Below are positions 7,855 to 14,696 of a stretch of 15,075 nt of DNA, one piece after another. The DNA lies in assembly GCA_024644145.1 (NCBI GenBank), contig JAHELO010000005.1:1-15075 (forward strand), written 5' to 3'. The notes under the pieces are model-generated. The model was given only the letters and a program-made list of their open reading frames with translations, was not told where the DNA came from and made no database searches. The stretch is from Christiangramia sp. (GTDB lineage Bacteria > Bacteroidota > Bacteroidia > Flavobacteriales > Flavobacteriaceae). Within the stretch, counting starts at the first letter, position 1; every line of letters starts with the position of its first letter. Position numbers and translations under genes: made by a program.

Positions 7855-9297
7855 ATGATACAAGCAAAAATCGCTGAAATACTGGAAAGCGATCAGTTTT
7901 TACAGGAACACCATGTTAAAGGTTGGGTACGCTCTTTCAGGAGCAATAGATTCATCGCCCTTAATGATGGTTCAACCCTAAAAAACCTTCAGTGTGTTAT
8001 CGATTTTGAAAATACCGATGAAGATCTAATCAAAAGAATTAACGTTGGCGCGGCCATCTCGATTAAAGGAACTTTAAAAGAGAGCCAGGGCAGCCAGCAA
8101 AGAGTAGAAATAGATGTAACCGAAATAGAAATTCTTGGAGATGCCAATCCAGAAGAAGTTAAATTAACCATACTTTCTCCTAAAAAGCACAGTATGGAAA
8201 AGCTTCGTGAACAGGCCCACCTGCGTGTTCGAACCAATACTTTTGGTGCGGTTATGAGAGTTAGAAGCAGGCTGTCTTTTGCAGTGCATAAATACTTTCA
8301 GGATAGAAATTTCTATTATGTAAATACACCTATAATCACGGGAAGTGATGCTGAAGGTGCGGGAGAAATGTTCAAGGTTACCAACCTGGATATGAAAAAT
8401 CCGCCTAAGAATGAAGACGGTAGCATAAACTTTAAAGAAGATTTCTTCGGAAAAGAGACAAACCTGACCGTTTCTGGACAACTGGAAGCTGAAACTTTTG
8501 CGCTTGGTCTTGGACAGGTTTACACCTTTGGTCCAACGTTTAGAGCAGAAAATTCAAATACCTCCCGTCACCTTGCAGAATTCTGGATGATCGAGCCTGA
8601 GGTTGCATTCTGTGATCTTGATGGCAATATGGATCTGGCAGAAGATTTTATTAAATACGTATTGAAATATATTCTTGAACATTGTAAGGACGATCTTGAA
8701 TTCCTTGCTGAGAGACAGGAGAACGAAGATAAACTTAAGCCTAAAGCTGAAAGAAGTGAAATGTCTCTTCTGGAAAAGCTGAATTTTGTACTGGAAAACA
8801 ATTTTAAACGTGTAAGTTATACAGAGGCCATAGAGATCCTTAAAAACTCCAAGCCGAACAAGAAAAAGAAATTCAATTACATTATAGAAGAATGGGGTGC
8901 AGATCTGCAAAGTGAGCACGAAAGATATCTTGTAGAAAAGCACTTTAAGTGTCCTGTGATCCTTTTTGATTACCCAGCAAATATTAAGGCTTTCTATATG
9001 AGATTGAATGAAGACGGAAAAACGGTTAGGGCCATGGATATCCTGTTTCCCGGTATTGGAGAGATCGTGGGGGGAAGCCAGCGAGAGGAACGCCTGGATG
9101 TTCTAAAGGAAAAAATGGCTGAGTTGAATATACCGGAGGAAGAACTTTGGTGGTACCTGGATACCCGAAAGTTTGGAACCTGTGTACACAGTGGGTTTGG
9201 ATTAGGCTTTGAAAGGCTGGTTCAATTCGCTACCGGAATGGGCAATATTCGCGATGTCATCCCTTTCCCAAGAACTCCGCAGAACGCCGAATTTTAA
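7855..9297 (+). CDS. asnS: Asparaginyl-tRNA synthetase
   Basis: This class IIb aminoacyl-tRNA synthetase charges tRNA-Asn with asparagine. The length of 480 residues is normal. The N-terminal OB-fold anticodon-binding domain spans about 15-100 (VKGWVRSFRSNRFIALNDGS at 21-40). Class II motif 1 surrounds the strand and loop with VNTPIITGSDAEGAGEMF (156-173). Motif 2 is FGPTFRAENSNTSRHLAEF (225-243) with the following WMIEPE, and motif 3 is GFGLGFERLVQFATG (447-461). The 'AENSNTSRHLAEFWMIEPE' sequence points to AsnRS rather than AspRS. The direct presence of AsnRS implies that the organism need not rely on transamidation for Asn-tRNA. The gene is followed after only 3 bases by the pseudouridine synthase gene. 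Confidence 0.98.
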   Translation: MIQAKIAEILESDQFLQEHHVKGWVRSFRSNRFIALNDGSTLKNLQCVIDFENTDEDLIKRINVGAAISIKGTLKESQGSQQRVEIDVTEIEILGDANPEEVKLTILSPKKHSMEKLREQAHLRVRTNTFGAVMRVRSRLSFAVHKYFQDRNFYYVNTPIITGSDAEGAGEMFKVTNLDMKNPPKNEDGSINFKEDFFGKETNLTVSGQLEAETFALGLGQVYTFGPTFRAENSNTSRHLAEFWMIEPEVAFCDLDGNMDLAEDFIKYVLKYILEHCKDDLEFLAERQENEDKLKPKAERSEMSLLEKLNFVLENNFKRVSYTEAIEILKNSKPNKKKKFNYIIEEWGADLQSEHERYLVEKHFKCPVILFDYPANIKAFYMRLNEDGKTVRAMDILFPGIGEIVGGSQREERLDVLKEKMAELNIPEEELWWYLDTRKFGTCVHSGFGLGFERLVQFATGMGNIRDVIPFPRTPQNAEF

Positions 9298-9300
9298 ACT

Positions 9301-10170
9301 TTGAAAATACTAGAAACGCATATAGTTCCTGCAATCTCCAAAGAAATTAGATTGCAGGAATATGCTGTTTCTATATTCACTTCTATCCCCAGCAGAAGCG
9401 GATTAAAAAAAGTGATTAAAAAAGGTCTGATCCTTATTGATGGACAGCAGGCTTCTACCGGTGATTGGGTTAAAAAAGGACAAAAGATCGACCTTTTACA
9501 AGCTGCCAACCCAACCAAAAAAATCTTTCCGCTAGATCTAAATATACTTTTTGAAGATGAACACCTGGCAGTTATTCATAAACCTGTGGGATATCCAACC
9601 AGCGGTAACTATTTCAAGACCATTGAAAATGCGCTACCACATAATTTAAAAACTTCAAAAGAAATTGATGCGCTACCTGCACCACTTCCTGCCCATCGAT
9701 TAGACACCCCAACCGCCGGATTGCTGGTATGTGCAAAAACAAGAAGAGCTTTAATAAAATTACAAGAGGCTTTCTCAAAAAGGAACATTCAGAAAACCTA
9801 CTTTGCGCTTGTTCACGGGGAAGCAAAGGATTCACAATTGATAGACTCTGTCATTGATGAAAAGCCGGCTAGAACCCTGGTTAAACCCTTAGAGCTATTC
9901 AAGATTAAGGAAGAATCATATACCCTGGTTGAAGCCAATCCGCTAACCGGGAAAACTCATCAAATAAGGATACATTTAAGCAGAAGTGGTTTTCCTATCG
10001 TAGGTGATAAGATTTATGGAATAGAGGAATCGGGGTTTTTCCAGAACAAGAATCTTTTCCTTTTTTCAGCGGGAATTAAGTTCACTCATCCAATTACCCA
10101 GCATCCACTGCACCTTGAAATTATGTTACCTAAAAGATTCAGAAACCTTCGCAATTACCGCGTGCATTAA
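9301..10170 (+). CDS. RluA-family RNA pseudouridine synthase, TTG start
   Basis: This enzyme isomerises uridine to pseudouridine in RNA, probably rRNA or tRNA; the exact target site cannot be told. An S4-like RNA-binding region lies at about 18-66 (LQEYAVSIF to VKKGQKIDLL), followed by the catalytic domain at about 80-280. The catalytic motif is AHRLDTPTAGLLV (131-143) with the nucleophile D135; TGKTHQIRIH is at 216-225. The length of 289 residues suits the family. The only plausible start is TTG at 9301. The in-frame TAA of asnS is two codons upstream, and there is no in-frame ATG before residue 275, so an ATG start would destroy the enzyme. The N-terminal 15 residues before the S4 region are consistent with this start. 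The gene is tightly coupled to asnS. Confidence 0.92.
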   Translation: MKILETHIVPAISKEIRLQEYAVSIFTSIPSRSGLKKVIKKGLILIDGQQASTGDWVKKGQKIDLLQAANPTKKIFPLDLNILFEDEHLAVIHKPVGYPTSGNYFKTIENALPHNLKTSKEIDALPAPLPAHRLDTPTAGLLVCAKTRRALIKLQEAFSKRNIQKTYFALVHGEAKDSQLIDSVIDEKPARTLVKPLELFKIKEESYTLVEANPLTGKTHQIRIHLSRSGFPIVGDKIYGIEESGFFQNKNLFLFSAGIKFTHPITQHPLHLEIMLPKRFRNLRNYRVH

Positions 10171-10190
10171 CAAAATTTTACCACAAACAT

Positions 10191-10233
10191 AGGCTATGCC
10201 AAAGGTGGTATGGCCTGTATTTTCCTTATTTTT
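10191..10233 (+). terminator. Intrinsic terminator after the pseudouridine synthase gene
   Basis: AGGCTATGCC (10191-10200) pairs with GGTATGGCCT (10207-10216) over 10 positions with two G-U pairs and a 6-base loop. It is followed by the T-rich stretch 10218-10233. It would end the asnS transcript. Its T-rich tail also contains the probable rpoN promoter box. Confidence 0.75.
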
Positions 10234-10234
10234 G
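10227..10234 (+). promoter_or_regulatory. Probable -7 element of the rpoN promoter
   Basis: TATTTTTG matches TAnnTTTG and ends 18 bases before the rpoN ATG at 10253. No TTG is found at the expected upstream distance, because that region is the terminator stem. A chance match in T-rich DNA is possible. Confidence 0.45.
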
Positions 10235-10252
10235 TTATAGACCCAAAATTTT

Positions 10253-11713
10253 ATGCTTAAGCAACAATTAAATTTCAAATTATCGCAGAAGCTGTCTCCT
10301 CAGCAGATCCAGCTCATGAAGCTTATTCAATTACCTACCCAGGCATTTGAACAAAGAATCAAGCAGGAGCTGGAGGAAAACCCTGCTCTGGAAGATGGTA
10401 AGGAGGAAAGAATTGATGAGTATGACGATCTGGGTAACGAAAATTCAGTAGACGACGATTATGATTCTGAAACTATCGAAACAGAAATTGACGTTGATGA
10501 ATATCTAAGTGACGACGAGATCCCCAGTTACCGTCTTAACGCAAATAATTACAGCGCAGATGATGAGGACAGGCAGGTTCCCTATGCGGCAGGAACTTCA
10601 TTTACCCAGCATTTAAAGACACAGTTAAGCACTGTAAGACTAGAAGAGACCGAAGAAGAGATCGCCGAATTCCTGGTAGGAAGCGTGGACGAGAGCGGCT
10701 ATATACGCAGGAGCGTTCAGGATATAGTAGATGACCTGGCTTTCACCCAGAATATCTATACAGATGAAGAAACCGTAGAAAAGGTACTTAAAAAGGTACA
10801 GAAATTAGATCCAGCAGGGGTTGGAGCAAGAAGTCTTGAAGAATGTCTACTAATCCAGCTTAACCGGAAAGAGCCCACCAAACAGGTGGAACTTGCCAAG
10901 GATATCATGGAGAGGTCATTCGACCATTTCAGTAAAAAGCATTATACCAAATTACTTTCAAGGCATGATATTACCGAAGATGAACTAAGGGAAGCTATAG
11001 AAGTAATAGAACATTTAAACCCAAAACCTGGCGGAGCCTATTCTGGTAACACCAGGATGGTTGAGCACGTTATTCCAGACTTTACCATTAAAATCGAGGA
11101 TGGAGAATTGCAATTAACCCTTAATGGCAGAAACGCTCCTGAAATGCATATTTCCAGGGACTATAATAACATGCTTAAAGGCTATAAGGAATCCAAGGAA
11201 AAAACCAAGGCCCAGAAAGACGCTGTTATGTTCATTAAGCAAAAGCTGGATGCTGCCAAGTGGTTCATAGAAGCAATCAAGCAGCGACAACAAACCTTGA
11301 TGGTTACCATGAGTTCTATCATGAATTACCAGAAAGAATATTTCCTTACCGGTGATGAGCGTAATTTACGCCCAATGATACTTAAGGATATTGCAGATGA
11401 AATAGAGATGGATGTCTCTACGGTCTCCAGGGTGGCAAATTCAAAATATGTTGACACCCCTTACGGAACAAAGCTTATTAAAGAATTTTTCTCTGAATCT
11501 ATGAAGAACGATCAGGGAGAAGATGTATCTACAAGAGAGATCAAAAAGATCCTTGAAATGTCTATTGAGGAAGAAGATAAGAGAAAGCCTCTAACAGATG
11601 AAAAGCTGGCAAAAGTTTTAAAAGATAAGGGTTATCCAATCGCAAGAAGAACCGTAGCAAAATACAGGGAACAATTGGATATACCGGTGGCCCGGTTACG
11701 CAAAGAAATTTAA
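10253..11713 (+). CDS. rpoN: RNA polymerase sigma-54 factor
   Basis: This alternative sigma factor recognises -24/-12 promoters and needs enhancer-binding AAA+ activators. The length of 486 residues is normal. Region I is the Gln/Leu-rich N-terminus (LNFKLSQKLSPQQIQLMKLI at 6-25, then ELEENPALE). Region II is strongly acidic (about 50-107). The core-binding domain spans about 115-260 (SVDESGYI, LDPAGVGARSLEECL). The DNA-binding part includes the helix-turn-helix around DIADEIEMDVSTVSRVANSKYV (379-400) and the RpoN box ARRTVAKYRE (464-473), which is intact. All regions needed for function are present. The stop codon overlaps the start of the downstream membrane protein gene by one base, suggesting translational coupling. 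No enhancer-binding protein gene is in the window. Confidence 0.98.
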   Translation: MLKQQLNFKLSQKLSPQQIQLMKLIQLPTQAFEQRIKQELEENPALEDGKEERIDEYDDLGNENSVDDDYDSETIETEIDVDEYLSDDEIPSYRLNANNYSADDEDRQVPYAAGTSFTQHLKTQLSTVRLEETEEEIAEFLVGSVDESGYIRRSVQDIVDDLAFTQNIYTDEETVEKVLKKVQKLDPAGVGARSLEECLLIQLNRKEPTKQVELAKDIMERSFDHFSKKHYTKLLSRHDITEDELREAIEVIEHLNPKPGGAYSGNTRMVEHVIPDFTIKIEDGELQLTLNGRNAPEMHISRDYNNMLKGYKESKEKTKAQKDAVMFIKQKLDAAKWFIEAIKQRQQTLMVTMSSIMNYQKEYFLTGDERNLRPMILKDIADEIEMDVSTVSRVANSKYVDTPYGTKLIKEFFSESMKNDQGEDVSTREIKKILEMSIEEEDKRKPLTDEKLAKVLKDKGYPIARRTVAKYREQLDIPVARLRKEI

Positions 11714-12345
11714 TGAAAATATTACTTAAGCTTGCCTCCTATCTATTTCACCCACTCTGGATGCCTTTTGCGGGCAGTCTTTTTTACTTCCTCTTTACAC
11801 CCAGGTTTTTCCCTCAGGAGATCGTAAAAGCCAAGCTAATGGCCATAGCCATTATAACCATATTCATTCCCGTGGTATTTTATTTCCTCCTGAAAAATCT
11901 CGGGAAGGCCAGCAGCATTTTTCTGGAAAATGTAGGAGAAAGAAAATGGCCCTTATTTTTCTTTATACTCCTAAGTGTTATGGTTCTAAATCAGGTCCTT
12001 ACCCTATACAATTACCCTGCTTTATTTTACTATTTCACAGGTATACTGCTCTCAACCATTGTAGCCTATTTATTTACATGGTTTAACCTGAAGGTGAGTC
12101 TGCATATGGTAGGCATTGGAGGATTATTAATGTTCATAATAGGATTTTGCATCTATTTCCACCTATATTTTATTTACACCATAAGTTTCCTTATCGTAGG
12201 AGCCGGCTTAAGTGCTTCTTCACGCCTGTATTATAAGGCACATACGAAAGGGGAACTGATCCTCGGTTTCCTAACCGGCCTCATCCCTCAATTATTCATG
12301 CTGAGTTACTGGTTTACAGAATATAGAATGTCAGACCTATTTTAA
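11713..12345 (+). CDS. Polytopic membrane protein resembling a degenerate PAP2 phosphatase
   Basis: This is a 210-residue inner-membrane protein with about six hydrophobic segments (roughly 10-28, 42-61, 81-97, 103-124, 134-166 and 184-200). The C-terminal part resembles the PAP2 (type 2 phosphatidic acid phosphatase) fold. S129-L-H131 sits where PSGH would be. S170-R171, five residues, H177, three residues and E181 reproduce the SRxxxxxHxxxD spacing, with Glu in place of Asp. A clear first motif (Kx6RP) is missing; GERKWP (75-80) may be its remnant. It may act on lipid phosphates or undecaprenyl pyrophosphate, or it may have lost activity. The ATG at 11713 uses the last base of the rpoN stop (TAATG), so the two are probably cotranscribed. 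Its last 32 bases overlap the opposing beta-barrel gene. Confidence 0.75.
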   Translation: MKILLKLASYLFHPLWMPFAGSLFYFLFTPRFFPQEIVKAKLMAIAIITIFIPVVFYFLLKNLGKASSIFLENVGERKWPLFFFILLSVMVLNQVLTLYNYPALFYYFTGILLSTIVAYLFTWFNLKVSLHMVGIGGLLMFIIGFCIYFHLYFIYTISFLIVGAGLSASSRLYYKAHTKGELILGFLTGLIPQLFMLSYWFTEYRMSDLF

Positions 12346-13033
12346 GGGTAGACAACCCAAGTTTAGCATCATCTACCACAGCATCTTTAAAGAAGGGATT
12401 TAGTGCGTAATAGAATTGGAAATTAAAGGTATTATACCCAAAAGTAAATGTAGCGCCTGCCCGGAACCGGTTTAATTCTGCCAGGTCGTTTATGATAATT
12501 TCCCGGTCTGAATCCCGAAACCTGCTTCTGAAATGATAAACATAACCGAGTCTTACACCCGTGTAGATCCTCCAGAACTTATAGGTCTCCGGAGTAGAGG
12601 TACGCCACCTGAATTCTAAAGGAGCCTCGATTAACTGCGTGGTAAACCTGTTCGTACTATAATCAACATCACCTCCCAGACTTTGGAAGATCGTAGTCCC
12701 CGTTTCTTCCTTACCTATGAATAGATTCTGACCAAATGTGTTAATAGACCAACCAATGCCTGCCCCAACGGCCACATTCCTCCGGTCATTTAAAGGAAAA
12801 TCCCTAATAAATCCCATATTGATACCTCCGGAAAAACTTTCCTGAGAAATCGTGGAAGGCCTATCTGTAATTAGATTGAAATGAAAACCTGCATAGAACT
12901 GATCTTCTCTGTATAGACTGTCTATTGAAAACGGGACAGTATCTGGAATCTTGTACCGGTCTTCTTCCTCCTGTCCATGGCATAAGAAAGGCAGAACACA
13001 AAGTAAGAGCAGAACAATTTTTTTACTGATCAT
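12314..13033 (-). CDS. Outer-membrane beta-barrel protein (PorT/OMP_b-brl-like)
   Basis: This is a 239-residue protein with a signal peptide (MISKKIVLLLLCVLPFLCHG, residues 1-20, cleavage before QEEED). The rest is built of alternating strands rich in aromatic residues and glycine (FYAGFHFNL, SGGINMGFI, VAVGAGIGWSIN, IYTGVRLGYVYHF, ATFTFGYNTFNFQFYYAL), ending in LKIGLTFYIL, a typical barrel C-terminus. It fits the Bacteroidota outer-membrane beta-barrel families (PorT-like/OMP_b-brl_2). I cannot confirm that it is the type IX secretion PorT/SprT. A longer frame opens at 13090, but I chose 13033. The signal peptide begins exactly there, and the extra 19 codons would be encoded inside the terminator of the ExbD operon. 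The 3' end overlaps the convergent PAP2-like gene by 32 bases. Confidence 0.82.
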   Translation of the reverse strand: MISKKIVLLLLCVLPFLCHGQEEEDRYKIPDTVPFSIDSLYREDQFYAGFHFNLITDRPSTISQESFSGGINMGFIRDFPLNDRRNVAVGAGIGWSINTFGQNLFIGKEETGTTIFQSLGGDVDYSTNRFTTQLIEAPLEFRWRTSTPETYKFWRIYTGVRLGYVYHFRSRFRDSDREIIINDLAELNRFRAGATFTFGYNTFNFQFYYALNPFFKDAVVDDAKLGLSTLKIGLTFYIL

Positions 13034-13061
13034 GTAGTAAGCACTTCTGAAGTTTAAATAT

Positions 13062-13101
13062 AAAAAAACATCCTGTCTGGAATTCACCAAACAGGATGTT
13101 T
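13062..13101 (-). terminator. Intrinsic terminator of the ExbB-ExbD operon
   Basis: Read on the minus strand, AAACATCCTGT (13101-13091) pairs perfectly with ACAGGATGTTT (13076-13066). After one mismatch, three more base pairs close a 6-base loop (13086-13081). A run of seven T follows on the minus strand (13068-13062, partly within the stem). It lies 22 bases after the stop of the second exbD and ends before the start of the beta-barrel gene. Confidence 0.9.
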
Positions 13102-13122
13102 AAATTAATTAAATTGAAAAGA

Positions 13123-13605
13123 TTATTCAACGTTCTGCTGAGCATCACCAACTACTGTTGTGTAGTTGATCTTAAGCGCTTCAGCTTTTCTCAATTCTTG
13201 TTTAATATCTGAAACAAGACCCATATTGGTCTCCCTATCTACCTTTAATGCGGTAGTTAGGTAAGGAATTAATTCTTCCCTTTTAGACTCACGCTCTGAA
13301 TAGATAAATTGCTGTATTTCTTCAACACTCGCAAATTTATCGTTCAACTGGATACGGGCTTCAGTTCCATATTGAGCCTGGTATCTTTTGCTCGGTTTCC
13401 CGGCATAGATATACATGATCAAATCTTTCTTATCAAGTTTCTCAACCTGGTCTGCATACGGTAATTTGTTTTCTATCATCAAAGTATTCTGACGCATTAC
13501 TGTTGCAACCATAAAGAAAAACAAGAGCATAAAAACGATATCAGGTAAAGATGCCGTACTAATCGCAGGCAGATCTCCAGACTTTTTCTTTTTAAATTTA
13601 GACAT
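13123..13605 (-). CDS. exbD: ExbD/TolR-family biopolymer transport protein (second copy)
   Basis: This 160-residue protein is an inner-membrane stator subunit that works with ExbB and TonB to energise outer-membrane transport. It has a short basic cytoplasmic tail (KFKKKKSGDLPAIS), then one transmembrane helix (about 20-36) holding the conserved, proton-carrying Asp (D22 in SLPDIVFMLLFFFMV). A periplasmic domain follows (about 40-155). The length is slightly above E. coli ExbD (about 141 residues). It is 30 bases downstream of the other ExbD gene and is the last gene before the terminator. The two ExbD proteins differ clearly in the periplasmic part, so this is an old paralogous pair, not a recent duplication. 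Confidence 0.93.
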   Translation of the reverse strand: MSKFKKKKSGDLPAISTASLPDIVFMLLFFFMVATVMRQNTLMIENKLPYADQVEKLDKKDLIMYIYAGKPSKRYQAQYGTEARIQLNDKFASVEEIQQFIYSERESKREELIPYLTTALKVDRETNMGLVSDIKQELRKAEALKINYTTVVGDAQQNVE

Positions 13606-13635
13606 AATTAAAGTCGTTTTCGTTTGTTAATAGCT

Positions 13636-14244
13636 CTAGCTCGATGGTTCAGCTTCAGATAACTTCTGAGGGATCATATCTGTGATCACATCGATCTTTT
13701 CCTTTAGTGCGTCTTTATCACCATTGAAATTAGGATCGTTATAATCTTTCTCCATCTTGGTAAAAGTCATCCCATACATTCTCTGTGCTTCACGATCTCT
13801 TAACTGATTATAAGCAGCTACAAGTTCATTTTGTACAGCGATATATGTACCGTATTCGGTTCCACGGTTATTCACCAGTGAAATAATAGCTTTCCTTGGA
13901 TTCACAGATGACGAAGGATCTTTGGCACCCTGACAAAAGCTACAAGCTTCATCACCAGTACCTCCACCGTTATCCAGGAATTCAACGGCTGCTTCCTGTA
14001 GTTCAGAAAGCTCCATCTCTTCATCCTCAACAAGTAACTGGTTGTTACTGTTCACCAGTACTGTAAAGATGTTTCGTTGTTTAATAACCGGAGGCTCAAC
14101 GTCTTCAGGTTGCCATGGCGGTAACTTCCTGCTTATCCCGCTATCTGTTTCAATGGTAGTAGTTACCAGGAAAAAGATTAGAAGTAAGAAGGCGATATCT
14201 GCCATAGACCCGGCGTTAACTTCCGGTGCTGATCTCTTTGCCAT
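13636..14244 (-). CDS. exbD: ExbD/TolR-family biopolymer transport protein (first copy, with periplasmic CxxC)
   Basis: This 202-residue ExbD-type stator subunit is longer than the usual family length of about 140. After a short cytoplasmic tail, the single transmembrane helix (about 13-30) carries the conserved Asp D16 in SMADIAFLLLIFFLV. The periplasmic part contains a Pro-rich linker (KLPPWQPEDVEPP, 40-52), a strand region (NIFTVLVNSNNQLLVEDEEM) and a glycine-rich insertion with a C101-S-F-C104 pair. A conserved-looking stretch follows (RKAIISLVNNRGTEYGTYIAVQNELVAAYNQLR). The two cysteines are predicted to be periplasmic and could form a disulfide. The gene starts 1 base after the stop of the upstream 145-residue membrane protein gene, so translation is probably coupled. 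Confidence 0.92.
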   Translation of the reverse strand: MAKRSAPEVNAGSMADIAFLLLIFFLVTTTIETDSGISRKLPPWQPEDVEPPVIKQRNIFTVLVNSNNQLLVEDEEMELSELQEAAVEFLDNGGGTGDEACSFCQGAKDPSSSVNPRKAIISLVNNRGTEYGTYIAVQNELVAAYNQLRDREAQRMYGMTFTKMEKDYNDPNFNGDKDALKEKIDVITDMIPQKLSEAEPSS

Positions 14245-14245
14245 A

Positions 14246-14683
14246 TTATTTAGCCAATTTTTTAATTCCAGAGAATACCATCGCAGCGATAGCTATTCCG
14301 GCAAGGATGTAGAAAGTAATTAAACCTGCACCCACCCAGTGATCTCCGGATGCTGAAAGCATGCTACCGTCTTTAAGTTCCTTTGCTGTACCGTCGCTTA
14401 ATACATAAGCAACAACTACGATCACTAGAAATGATCCTATAGCAATTATCGTGTTCTTAATATTTCCTCTGAACAAACCTACGATCACAAATATTGCAAC
14501 TAGTACAACAACTGCAGCTAGAACCAAATAAGCAATCCACATATAAGGGTCCAGAAGACTCCCCTGAAGGTCTGCCGAGGCTTTAATGGCATCGTCTGAG
14601 GTGGCGATAATCCTTCCCAGAAGGATCATACCTATCACACCCAGAGCCAGTGCCACATATTTTAATATTTTATGTAAGGTCAT
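14246..14683 (-). CDS. Four-helix membrane protein between ExbB and ExbD, unknown function
   Basis: I do not recognise a named family. The 145-residue protein has four predicted transmembrane helices at about 8-26, 48-71, 77-96 and 116-138. Two small soluble stretches (27-47 and 97-115) presumably lie on the same side of the membrane, and it ends in a basic tail (KKLAK). No catalytic motif, cysteine or signal peptide is visible. Its gene is enclosed in the operon, 13 bases after the ExbB gene and 1 base before the first ExbD gene. That strongly suggests a product made together with the ExbB/ExbD complex, perhaps an accessory or assembly subunit; this role is inference from position only. Confidence 0.85.
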   Translation of the reverse strand: MTLHKILKYVALALGVIGMILLGRIIATSDDAIKASADLQGSLLDPYMWIAYLVLAAVVVLVAIFVIVGLFRGNIKNTIIAIGSFLVIVVVAYVLSDGTAKELKDGSMLSASGDHWVGAGLITFYILAGIAIAAMVFSGIKKLAK

Positions 14684-14696
14684 AATTTAGTTTGTC

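Noticed and set aside
8554..8943. Antisense open frame of 129 codons inside asnS
   Set aside because: It lies wholly within a clearly conserved tRNA synthetase gene. Its composition is that of the complementary strand (rich in F, I, L, K) and it has no recognisable domain or promoter.
12346..12358. GGGT-AGACA-ACCC hairpin after the PAP2-like gene
   Set aside because: The stem is 4 bp, no T-run follows, and it lies in the coding region of the opposing beta-barrel gene.
12314..13033. Beta-barrel gene as the type IX secretion gene porT/sprT
   Set aside because: Size and barrel character fit, but I cannot identify specific PorT residues, and no other secretion gene is nearby, so a broad family name is safer.
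13055..13062. TATATTTA on the minus strand as the -7 box of the beta-barrel gene
   Set aside because: The last base differs from TAnnTTTG, and the nearest upstream TTG (13090-13088) is 25 bases away, outside the usual range. It also merges with the terminator T-tract.
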